From Paludibacteraceae bacterium (lineage in GTDB: Bacteria; Bacteroidota; Bacteroidia; Bacteroidales; Paludibacteraceae): a DNA stretch of 6,808 nt. The stretch is taken from the NCBI GenBank assembly GCA_018055865.1, contig JAGPGR010000103.1, positions 1 to 6,808 on the forward strand, read 5' to 3'. Below, in pieces: positions 1-5,084 of this stretch (positions within the stretch are counted from its first letter, which is position 1; every line of letters begins with the position of its first letter). The position numbers and the translations under genes were made by a program. The notes under the pieces were generated by a model that was not told the DNA's origin, searched no databases, and saw nothing but the letters and a program-made list of their open reading frames with translations.

Positions 1-2302
1 ACTTTATGCAGTGAAAATGCAGCTGGATACCACTTACAGCACCAATGGCAGAGAGATTTACCAAATCTGCATGAAAACCGGCGCCGAAGGCCAGGTTGCT
101 GATTATCTGACTCCCGATGAGCTTTGGAATAAAACATATCCGGTGGCTTCGACTTCGGTTGCTTCGACTTCGCTGGCTTCGACTTCGCTCAGCCACCGGA
201 GTGAAGCGGACATGGAGCGTAGTCGAAATGCCGCTATATGGAGGGAGAAATTTGCCGCCGTTCCGTTCGAAGACAAAAGCGGCAGCTGGCAGCTTCGCTA
301 CTATCAGGAAATAGCCGTTAAAAATACACTGGAAGCTATTGCACAAGGCAAAAACCGTATTCTGTTAACACTTGCCACCGGAACCGGAAAAACAGCCATT
401 GCTTTTCAAATAGCCTGGAAACTGTTTCAAACCCGCTGGACGGTTAGACAAGCTCACCGGCCTAACGAGCCTGCAAGGCGTCCCCGCATTCTGTTTTTAG
501 CCGACCGTAATATTTTAGCCGATCAGGCATACAATGCTTTTTCGTCGTTCGCCGAAGAAGCTTTAGTGCGAATAAAACCCGGTGAGATAAAGAAAAACGG
601 ACGTGTGCCAACCAATGGTAGCATATTCTTTACCATTTTCCAAACTTTTATGACCAGCAGTGAGGTTGTAATGAAAAAACCGGTAACCTTTAATCACTCT
701 GTTGCTGCTGACCCTGAGCCGGTTTACGATAATCAGCAATATAATTTTGGTCAATATCCTCCCGACTATTTTGATTTTATTATTATCGATGAGTGCCACA
801 GGGGTGGTGCTAATGATGAAAGTAACTGGAGGGAAATTTTGGAGTATTTTTCACCCGCTGTTCAGCTGGGTTTAACAGCCACTCCGAAACGTCAGGACAA
901 TGTGGACACGTACCGGTATTTTGGCGAACCGGTTTATATCTATTCGCTCAAAGAAGGTATCAACGATGGTTTTCTTACACCTTTCAAGGTGAAACGTATC
1001 AAGACCACACTCGACGATTATATATATGTCAGTGATGACAAGATTATTGAAGGCGAAATAGAAGAAGGCAGACTTTACACCGAGCCCGACTTCAATAAAA
1101 TCATTGAGATAAAAGCCCGGGAGGCATATCGTGTTAAGATTTATATGGACGATGCCAATCAAAAAGAAAAGGCCATTATTTTTTGTGCCATACAGGAACA
1201 TGCTGCCGCTGTACGTGATTTGGTAAATCAGTATAAAACATCAACCGACCCGAATTATTGTGTCCGGGTAACAGCCAACGATGGCGAAACGGGCGAACTG
1301 TATTTACGGCAATTTCAGGACAACGAAAAAACAATCCCAACCATTCTCACTACTTCACAAAAACTTTCAACCGGTGTTGATGCCCGTAACATTCGCAACA
1401 TTGTACTGATGCGTCCGGTTAACTCCATGATTGAGTTTAAACAAATTATTGGTCGTGGTACTCGCTTATTCGATGGCAAAGAATTTTTTACCATTTATGA
1501 TTTTGTGGATGCATACCACCACTTTTCCGACCCTGAATGGGATGGTGAGCCGATGGCTGAAGATCCATGTCCCACATGCGGTCAAATACCCTGTGTGTGC
1601 GAAAAGCAGCCACCACAACCTTGTCCGGTTTGCGGTCAACAACCCTGTATTTGTGAAAAGGAACCGCCTGAACCATGCCCGAAATGTGGTCAGCGTCCCT
1701 GTGTTTGTATTAAGAAAGTAAAAGTAAAACTGCATGATGGCAAGGAACGTGAAATTCAGCACATGATTGCCACTTCGTTCTGGAGTGCAGATGGCACACC
1801 AATTTCAGCGGAGGAATTTTTAAATAATCTGTTTGGCGAGTTGCCAAATTTGTTCAAGAACGAGGAAGAATTGCGGAGATTATGGAGCAATCCGGTTACC
1901 AGACGAACACTGTTAGAAAAGCTGGATGAAGCAGGTTTCGGCAAAGAACAACTGACCACCCTTCAAAAACTGATTGATGCTGAAAAGAGTGATCTGTTTG
2001 ATGTGTTGGAATATGTGTTCAACAGCGAAATAAAACCTATGACACGTGAAGCCAGAGTGGCTGCTGCCCAGGCAACCATTTTCGCATTACTCAATGACAA
2101 GCAAAAAGAATTTATCGCATTCGTACTGAGCAAATACATTGAAACAGGTGTGGAAGAACTTGATCAGGAAAAATTGCCTGTCCTGCTCACGAACAAATAT
2201 CAATCGCTCGAAGATGCCAAAGAAATTTTGGGTGATACAGCCAACATCAGCCGGTTGTTTATTGAATTTCAACAGTACTTGTATAATGAGCGGATTGCGT
2301 AA
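1..2302 (+). CDS. hsdR: Type I restriction enzyme R subunit, EcoEI-like (5' end outside window)
   Basis: Motor and restriction subunit of a type I restriction-modification complex: it translocates DNA using ATP and cleaves when bound to HsdM/HsdS. The frame is open to the left edge (first full codon at 2), and the residues before the GTG at 11 read as normal family sequence, so that GTG is internal and the N-terminal nuclease core lies upstream. Counting from 11: end of the N-terminal domain (TNGREIY, LTPDELW, about 11-39), Walker A ATGTGKT at 122-128, DECH at 260-263, TATPK at 289-293, motif VI QIIGRGTRL at 478-486, then an EcoEI_R_C-like C-terminal domain (about 590-763; GFGKEQL, LIDAEKSDLFDVL). 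All expected helicase motifs are intact and no frameshift is visible. Oddities are two in-frame repeat-derived insertions (residues about 45-73 and 145-152) and three cysteine-rich repeats (520-566). hsdM and hsdS are not in the window. The family call is secure; whether the enzyme is active cannot be told. Confidence 0.95.
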   Translation, partial: LYAVKMQLDTTYSTNGREIYQICMKTGAEGQVADYLTPDELWNKTYPVASTSVASTSLASTSLSHRSEADMERSRNAAIWREKFAAVPFEDKSGSWQLRYYQEIAVKNTLEAIAQGKNRILLTLATGTGKTAIAFQIAWKLFQTRWTVRQAHRPNEPARRPRILFLADRNILADQAYNAFSSFAEEALVRIKPGEIKKNGRVPTNGSIFFTIFQTFMTSSEVVMKKPVTFNHSVAADPEPVYDNQQYNFGQYPPDYFDFIIIDECHRGGANDESNWREILEYFSPAVQLGLTATPKRQDNVDTYRYFGEPVYIYSLKEGINDGFLTPFKVKRIKTTLDDYIYVSDDKIIEGEIEEGRLYTEPDFNKIIEIKAREAYRVKIYMDDANQKEKAIIFCAIQEHAAAVRDLVNQYKTSTDPNYCVRVTANDGETGELYLRQFQDNEKTIPTILTTSQKLSTGVDARNIRNIVLMRPVNSMIEFKQIIGRGTRLFDGKEFFTIYDFVDAYHHFSDPEWDGEPMAEDPCPTCGQIPCVCEKQPPQPCPVCGQQPCICEKEPPEPCPKCGQRPCVCIKKVKVKLHDGKEREIQHMIATSFWSADGTPISAEEFLNNLFGELPNLFKNEEELRRLWSNPVTRRTLLEKLDEAGFGKEQLTTLQKLIDAEKSDLFDVLEYVFNSEIKPMTREARVAAAQATIFALLNDKQKEFIAFVLSKYIETGVEELDQEKLPVLLTNKYQSLEDAKEILGDTANISRLFIEFQQYLYNERIA
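140..230. repeat. REP-like palindromic insertion translated within hsdR
   Basis: Two nested inverted repeats are visible. CCGGTGGCT (140-148) pairs perfectly with AGCCACCGG (191-199), and TTCGACTTCGCTC (178-190) pairs 12 of 13 with GAGCGTAGTCGAA (215-227). The stretch is read in frame as roughly 29 residues rich in V, A, S and T followed by SHRSEADMERSRN. It lies between the family-typical segments ELWNKTYP and WREKFAAVPFED, which from my knowledge of HsdR proteins are normally separated by only a few residues. It resembles the dispersed short palindromes with a TTCGACnnnGCTCA core that I recall from Bacteroidota genomes. The inverted repeats are directly seen; the dispersed-repeat identity is inferred. 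Confidence 0.7.
143..187 (+). repeat. Three 15-bp tandem repeats (VASTS/VASTS/LASTS)
   Basis: Three consecutive 15-bp units at 143-157, 158-172 and 173-187 share the core GCTTCGACTTCG and differ only in their first three bases (GTG, GTT, CTG). They encode VASTS, VASTS and LASTS. The repeated core is the left arm of the adjacent palindrome, so this looks like local amplification of one arm of the REP-like element. The 15-bp period keeps the hsdR frame. Confidence 0.85.
443..466. repeat. Second REP-like in-frame insertion in hsdR
   Basis: A 24-bp block bounded by GTTAG (443-447) and CTAAC (462-466) encodes VRQAHRPN, just before the conserved EPARRPRILFLADRN segment. HsdR relatives, as I remember them, have only about four residues here. 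The internal sequence TTAGACAAGCTCACCGG (444-460) matches the core of the upstream element (TTCGAC, GCTCA, CCGG) apart from a few differences and gaps. It is probably a second degenerate member of the same repeat family, absorbed without breaking the frame. Confidence 0.5.
1568..1708 (+). repeat. Triple Cys-rich peptide repeat (CPxCGQxPCxC) in HsdR
   Basis: Three 18-residue units begin at residues C520, C538 and C556 (numbered from 11). Each has the pattern C-P-x-C-G-Q-x-P-C-x-C, the first two followed by E-K-x-P-P. The 12 cysteines in four-cysteine groups suggest possible metal (zinc) binding, which is inference. At DNA level the units differ at many third positions while the protein pattern is kept, so this is an older repeat held by selection rather than recent slippage. 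I recall similar motifs in other HsdR proteins at the junction between motor and C-terminal domain. Confidence 0.8.
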
Positions 2303-2380
2303 GAAAGAGATAAAAAATGTCAGCTCACAGCGGTTTTATCAGCATATTGCATAAAATATACATCTGAAACTTATAGACAA

Positions 2381-2399
2381 TGCCGTTTTAGTAACGGCA
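2381..2399 (+). terminator. Hairpin downstream of hsdR (possible weak terminator)
   Basis: TGCCGTT (2381-2387) pairs perfectly with AACGGCA (2393-2399) around the 5-nt loop TTAGT. It lies 78 bp after the hsdR stop. No T-run follows, so it is not a classical intrinsic terminator. It may protect the 3' end of the transcript, or be incidental. No other terminator separates hsdR from the next gene. Confidence 0.3.
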
Positions 2400-2462
2400 A
2401 TGTTCGGAAAAGAAGTCATAAGATTTATATTCAAAGGGTATATTAATAGATAGCCTCAATAG

Positions 2463-2481
2463 GAAAGAGATTAACTCTTTC
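2463..2481. promoter_or_regulatory. Perfect 7-bp inverted repeat upstream of the 2510 gene
   Basis: GAAAGAG (2463-2469) and CTCTTTC (2475-2481) form a perfect inverted repeat with a 5-nt spacer (ATTAA), ending 28 bp before the ATG at 2510. It could be an operator or a leader hairpin. I found no exact TAnnTTTG promoter element between 2303 and 2509, so whether the 2510 gene has its own promoter or depends on hsdR transcription is open. Confidence 0.25.
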
Positions 2482-2509
2482 AGACAAATAAAAATTCAAA
2501 TAAGTAAAT

Positions 2510-3679
2510 ATGGAGGAAACAGAAGAAAGAAATCCGGAAAGATTTGAAACCGGCTTACGCGATCAATTGGACAGTTATACAGTAGGGGAAATTCTGCAGG
2601 AATACCACTTTTTGAATAATGAATTTATGTTTGCAATGGATTTGTTGATGTACGTTTTCGATAGAATGGAGCTAAGAGAGGCGGATATGTCTAATCTGGA
2701 TTCGACGGAATACTATTATGAGAAACGTAAAGTAAAACATGAAGATAGTAACCTGTACGAGGATTATATTTTCAGGGATATTCTTCAATCTACCTTTCAA
2801 GGTACCGTAAATAAAGCAAAAGAGTTTTTTGGATATTCTGTTGATGATTGGGATGGCAGGGCTGAAAGATACCGGTTACTTGCAGTTAAAATTACGGATA
2901 AATATCTAAAAAATCTGATTTGGCATATCGATATTTTGCTTTTCGATTTGAAAGAGCTGTTTCACGATTTCTACAAAGACTACAATGTTTTTAGTGATTG
3001 GTTCTCATTTAGTGATGTACTTGACAGTTTACCGGGACTGGAATTGGTAGAACAAAGGGACCTGGTAACCAGGACTATGGCTCAATGTAAAGAGTATTGC
3101 ATAAAGGATGGTTACAAAACAGTAAAAAAAGAACAGGAAGATGAATATATTGAGAAGTGTCGTAGAATGGTAGAACTGATAGATTTTCAGGAAAAAAATG
3201 GAATTTCAATCAATCCGACGTATGCTGAAATAGAAGAATGGGAAAAAGAACCGGAAGAAAGAAATGTAGCTCAACGTCAGATTCAGATTCAGGAACAAAG
3301 TCAGGAACAAAGTCAGGAACAAAGTCAGGAACAAAGTCAGGAACAAAGTCAGGAACAAAGTCAGGAACAGGATTATAAACCCGTCCCCGAAACCGATATT
3401 ACCCTTAACCGGCAGTTTTTAGCGTTGTATTACATGCTCAACGAGTTGGATAATAAAGCGTTTTCGCGCAATAAATCTGAAATTGCCCGTTTCATCCAGA
3501 TGCTTACCGGCAAAAATTACGATAATATTTACAAACGAACCAAGAATCCAATCAAAGACCCTTCGGAACGTACTTCCGCTAAATACCAGTCGGATATTCA
3601 GTTTGTCAAAGATTGTTTCCGGAATCTCGGTCTGGTAGGTATTGTTCGTAAAATCGAAAACGACAATTTGATAGAATAA
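2510..3679 (+). CDS. Uncharacterised two-part protein with QEQS repeat linker
   Basis: I do not recognise this 389-residue protein and assign no function. The N-terminal part (about 1-250) is rich in acidic and aromatic residues and looks mostly helical, with no signal peptide and no clear membrane span; the hydrophobic patches (for example WHIDILLFDLKELF) are too interrupted by charge. Residues 261-287 are six QEQS units plus QEQ, preceded by QIQI, probably a flexible linker or coiled coil. The C-terminal part (about 295-389; LNRQFLALYYMLNEL, RFIQMLTGKNYDNIYKR, FVKDCFRNLGL) is lysine/arginine rich and resembles C-terminal segments I have seen in uncharacterised Bacteroidota proteins. The ATG at 2510 follows an A/T-rich leader with no Shine-Dalgarno, normal for this phylum. 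It sits 207 bp after hsdR on the same strand, so a link with the restriction locus is possible but unproven. Codons look normal and the frame is intact. Confidence 0.85.
   Translation: MEETEERNPERFETGLRDQLDSYTVGEILQEYHFLNNEFMFAMDLLMYVFDRMELREADMSNLDSTEYYYEKRKVKHEDSNLYEDYIFRDILQSTFQGTVNKAKEFFGYSVDDWDGRAERYRLLAVKITDKYLKNLIWHIDILLFDLKELFHDFYKDYNVFSDWFSFSDVLDSLPGLELVEQRDLVTRTMAQCKEYCIKDGYKTVKKEQEDEYIEKCRRMVELIDFQEKNGISINPTYAEIEEWEKEPEERNVAQRQIQIQEQSQEQSQEQSQEQSQEQSQEQSQEQDYKPVPETDITLNRQFLALYYMLNELDNKAFSRNKSEIARFIQMLTGKNYDNIYKRTKNPIKDPSERTSAKYQSDIQFVKDCFRNLGLVGIVRKIENDNLIE
3290..3370 (+). repeat. 12-bp coding minisatellite (QEQS)n
   Basis: Six identical copies of CAGGAACAAAGT run from 3290 to 3361, followed by a partial copy CAGGAACAG (3362-3370). 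Identity at DNA level, including third positions, points to recent slippage or unequal exchange. The 12-bp unit changes the protein by four residues per copy and never shifts the frame. The preceding CAGATTCAGATT reads QIQI and may be a related decayed unit. Confidence 0.95.
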
Positions 3680-3896
3680 ACCAATCAAACGCATGAAGGC
3701 CTGTAACTGGTAAGCGTGAGAATGAATAGAGGTATTTCAATTCTCAATCCGATATTTCTGCCGGAAAACTCATATTCGGGATTTTCCGGTGTGATGCAGC
3801 TGTTTGATGGATCTGACATGCCAATGCTACGGATGTATCGCTGCGCTGCACTTTGTTCAGGCAGAGTACATCATTTCCAACATACCCCTATTTGTG

Positions 3897-3910
3897 TTAA
3901 ATATATTTAA
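3897..3910. repeat. 14-bp perfect AT palindrome
   Basis: TTAAATATATTTAA is perfectly self-complementary over 14 bp. It is A/T only, so chance occurrence in an AT-rich gap is quite possible. Position and symmetry would also suit a protein-binding site. Confidence 0.3.
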
Positions 3911-3964
3911 ATCATAAAAAGGTATTTGTCTGATATTCAGTATGCCGTTCGTGTTTAGGACTTA

Positions 3965-3991
3965 CCCCAGCCCTTACCCCAACCACACCCC
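3965..3991 (-). other. G-quadruplex motif on the minus strand (i-motif on plus)
   Basis: On the + strand there are four C-runs: 3965-3968 (4), 3971-3973 (3), 3977-3980 (4) and 3988-3991 (4), with spacers of 2, 3 and 7 bases. The minus strand therefore fits the canonical G3+ N1-7 quadruplex rule. CTTACCCCA also occurs twice directly (3961-3969 and 3973-3981). Such a skewed block stands out in this AT-rich intergenic DNA. Folding and function are inferred, not shown. Confidence 0.5.
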
Positions 3992-4009
3992 GACACTACT
4001 AACTGCCCT

Positions 4010-4017
4010 TAAATTTG
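4010..4017 (+). promoter_or_regulatory. Candidate -7 promoter element TAAATTTG
   Basis: TAAATTTG matches the Bacteroides -7 consensus TAnnTTTG exactly. No TTTG or TTG lies 19-21 bp upstream, where the -33 element would be expected, so support is partial. If used, it would give the gene at 4264 a leader of about 240 nt containing all the hairpins downstream. It is immediately followed by a 7-bp inverted repeat (4018-4024 with 4035-4041). Confidence 0.3.
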
Positions 4018-4041
4018 CATTCGAAATTAAAACATCGAATG
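4018..4041. repeat. 7-bp inverted repeat CATTCGA/TCGAATG
   Basis: CATTCGA (4018-4024) and TCGAATG (4035-4041) are perfect inverted copies with a 10-bp A/T-rich spacer. The pair sits where transcription from the TAAATTTG element would begin, so it could be an operator or the first leader hairpin. Confidence 0.3.
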
Positions 4042-4133
4042 TAATATGGTTACAAAAAGGCAGTATCAATCGGTAAACCGCTCAAAATGCGGCAAACGAT
4101 ACATACGGGCGCCCGCCTGCCCCTGAAAATTAT

Positions 4134-4184
4134 TTTTTGATTGTCATCCAATCAAAAACAATACATTTCCGTAAAAGGAATGTA
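4134..4184 (+). promoter_or_regulatory. Double inverted repeat overlapping a promoter-like pair
   Basis: TTTTTGATTG (4134-4143) pairs perfectly over 10 bp with CAATCAAAAA (4149-4158) around a 5-nt spacer. TACATTTCC (4162-4170) pairs with GGAATGTA (4177-4184) if one base bulges. A near-consensus promoter overlaps them: TTTG at 4136-4139 and TACATTTC at 4162-4169 (last base off TAnnTTTG), spaced 22 bp, slightly long. A repressor binding the first palindrome would cover the -33 box. The symmetry is seen; promoter and operator roles are inferred. Confidence 0.35.
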
Positions 4185-4211
4185 AGAATTGATTTATTTA
4201 TTTTTAACTCT

Positions 4212-4241
4212 GTCCCTGACACCTTTTTGCGGGTCGGGGGC
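4212..4241 (+). promoter_or_regulatory. GC-rich leader hairpin just before the 4264 gene
   Basis: Positions 4212-4223 fold back on 4231-4241: 11 pairs (9 Watson-Crick, 2 G-U) with one bulged A at 4221 and a 7-nt loop, TTTTTGC. It ends 22 nt before the ATG at 4264 and is followed by A-rich sequence, not a T-run, so it is not an intrinsic terminator. It could affect translation or RNA stability of the DUF6266 gene. Confidence 0.4.
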
Positions 4242-4263
4242 ATACAAAAAAAAACGAAAAAAA

Positions 4264-4890
4264 ATGGCTATATTTAAGTCAACAACGTTCGGAAAAATTT
4301 CCGGCAAATACGGCGATGCGCTCGCCACACAATCGAAAGCTACCGGTAAGAATTACCTTCGTGTAGCAAGTGTCCCGACCAATCCCCGTACTGAGAAGCA
4401 GGTTGCCCATCGTACGAAGTTTGGTTTTATCAACTCTGTTTTAGTACCGTTTTACCCCGTTTTCAAAGAGAATTTTGGGGGGAATGCGGGTGTAAGGTAT
4501 GCGGTATCTTATGCTTTTAAGCATGCGATTACCGGTGAGCAGCCGGATTATACGCTCGATATGAGTAAAGTGATAATGTCGGAAGGCAGACTTTATACAG
4601 TGAATAATACTACTGTAGAAAAAGCTGAAGCCGGCAAATTCAAATTTGATTGGGATACGACCGTGCTTTATGGCACAGACCCGAATTCGCTGACTTCATT
4701 TGTATTCTACAACGAAGATACGAAGCAGGTTTACACTTCTTCGGGTAATGCGACCCTTAACGAAGGCACTGTCACCATTGACATGCCTCTGATATGGAAC
4801 GAAAACAACATCCACGTATGGTTGTACTTCATTTCGGCTGATGGGTTGCAAAAATCCAACAGTCAGTATATCGGTTCGCTGGTGCAGTAA
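4264..4890 (+). CDS. DUF6266-type protein of unknown function
   Basis: A 208-residue protein that I place in the DUF6266 family of Bacteroidota from its overall pattern: a short N-terminus followed by GKISGKYGDAL, the segment SVPTNPRTEKQVAHRTKF (about residues 36-53), AVSYAFKHAITGEQPDYTLD in the middle, FKFDWD, and an ending of the type FISADGLQKSNSQYIGSLV. The length fits the family as I know it. No biochemical role is established to my knowledge. The mature part has no signal peptide or membrane span and looks beta-rich toward the C-terminus. The frame is open further upstream, but the ATG at 4264 (MAIFKS) matches the family start; upstream residues come from a hairpin and poly-A leader. 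Immediately before the ATG are runs of nine and eight A's, with no Shine-Dalgarno. It appears to be a single-gene transcription unit ending at the terminator at 4901. Confidence 0.88.
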   Translation: MAIFKSTTFGKISGKYGDALATQSKATGKNYLRVASVPTNPRTEKQVAHRTKFGFINSVLVPFYPVFKENFGGNAGVRYAVSYAFKHAITGEQPDYTLDMSKVIMSEGRLYTVNNTTVEKAEAGKFKFDWDTTVLYGTDPNSLTSFVFYNEDTKQVYTSSGNATLNEGTVTIDMPLIWNENNIHVWLYFISADGLQKSNSQYIGSLVQ

Positions 4891-4900
4891 TCTCCAAGGG

Positions 4901-4955
4901 AAGAGGACAGACCTGTCTGCCTGAAGTAGCATGTAGGTTCTGTCCTCTTTTTATT
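4901..4955 (+). terminator. Strong intrinsic terminator after the DUF6266 gene
   Basis: AAGAGGACAGACCT (4901-4914) pairs with 4935-4949 over 14 bp with one bulged T, leaving a 20-nt loop, and runs straight into TTTTTATT (4948-4955). It starts 10 bp after the stop codon. The loop side has a small extra hairpin (CAGAC/GTCTG). It closes the transcript before the insertion sequence. Confidence 0.88.
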
Positions 4956-5008
4956 ACCTGTTTCGATCTTATACAGGATGCAAACGACTGGCTGTTTGGT
5001 TTAGTTAA

Positions 5009-5023
5009 GGTCTGCTGATTAAC
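5009..5023 (+). repeat. Left terminal inverted repeat of the IS
   Basis: GGTCTGCTGATTAAC, matching the reverse complement of the right end at 14 of 15 positions. With three more outer bases (5006-5008) the match is 16 of 18, so the exact tip is uncertain by up to 3 bp. Confidence 0.88.
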
Positions 5024-5032
5024 AGCTAACTA

Positions 5033-5063
5033 TTTGTTATTTGTTATTTTATCAATATATTTG
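5033..5063 (+). promoter_or_regulatory. Bacteroides-type promoter of the transposase
   Basis: TTTG at 5033-5036 (-33 element), a 19-bp spacer, then TATATTTG at 5056-5063, an exact TAnnTTTG -7 element. The predicted start is near 5070, giving a leader of about 15 nt before the ATG at 5085. The -33 box lies in a 7-bp direct repeat (TATTTGT at 5031-5037 and 5038-5044). The promoter lies just inside the left inverted repeat. Confidence 0.75.
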
Positions 5064-5084
5064 TGCAACTTAATGCAAGGAAAA

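Larger units (their letters stand above)
3680..4263. other. 584-bp intergenic region without a convincing gene
   Basis: No open frame here shows a recognisable family or a credible start. The part up to about 3950 is mixed composition, with one 8-bp inverted repeat (3761-3768 with 3782-3789, CCGGAAAA/TTTTCCGG) and an AT palindrome. From 3961 to 3991 it turns C-rich on the + strand. From 4010 to 4263 it holds promoter-like elements, several inverted repeats and a GC-rich hairpin leading into the gene at 4264. CGGGCGCCCG (4106-4115) is a 10-bp self-complementary site. The length and structure suggest a regulated leader, a decayed gene, or both. Confidence 0.6.

Noticed and set aside
1466..1762. 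Minus-strand open frames opposite the hsdR Cys-rich repeat
   Set aside because: They are shadows of the strongly constrained hsdR frame and show no family features or start signals.
3290..3370. CRISPR-like array
   Set aside because: The repeats are contiguous 12-bp units without spacers and lie in frame inside a coding sequence, so this is a minisatellite.
3716..3910. 64-codon open frame starting at GTG
   Set aside because: No recognisable family and no credible start context. It contains an 8-bp inverted repeat and ends in the AT palindrome. It may be a gene remnant or a conserved non-coding stretch, but coding is not supported from sequence alone.
4134..4158. Intrinsic terminator
   Set aside because: The 10-bp inverted repeat is almost entirely A/T in its outer half and has no T-run after it on either strand; an operator or incidental palindrome fits better.
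4189..4263. N-terminal extension of the DUF6266 gene that looks like a lipoprotein signal (hydrophobic stretch then Cys)
   Set aside because: The extension is translated hairpin and poly-A leader, and starts at TTG. The family start is at 4264, so the apparent signal peptide is an artefact of the upstream open frame.
5034..5084. Upstream TTG start for the transposase
   Set aside because: The extra residues come from the promoter region itself (TTTG and TATATTTG boxes), and the basic start MRSTRKKR at 5085 fits the family.
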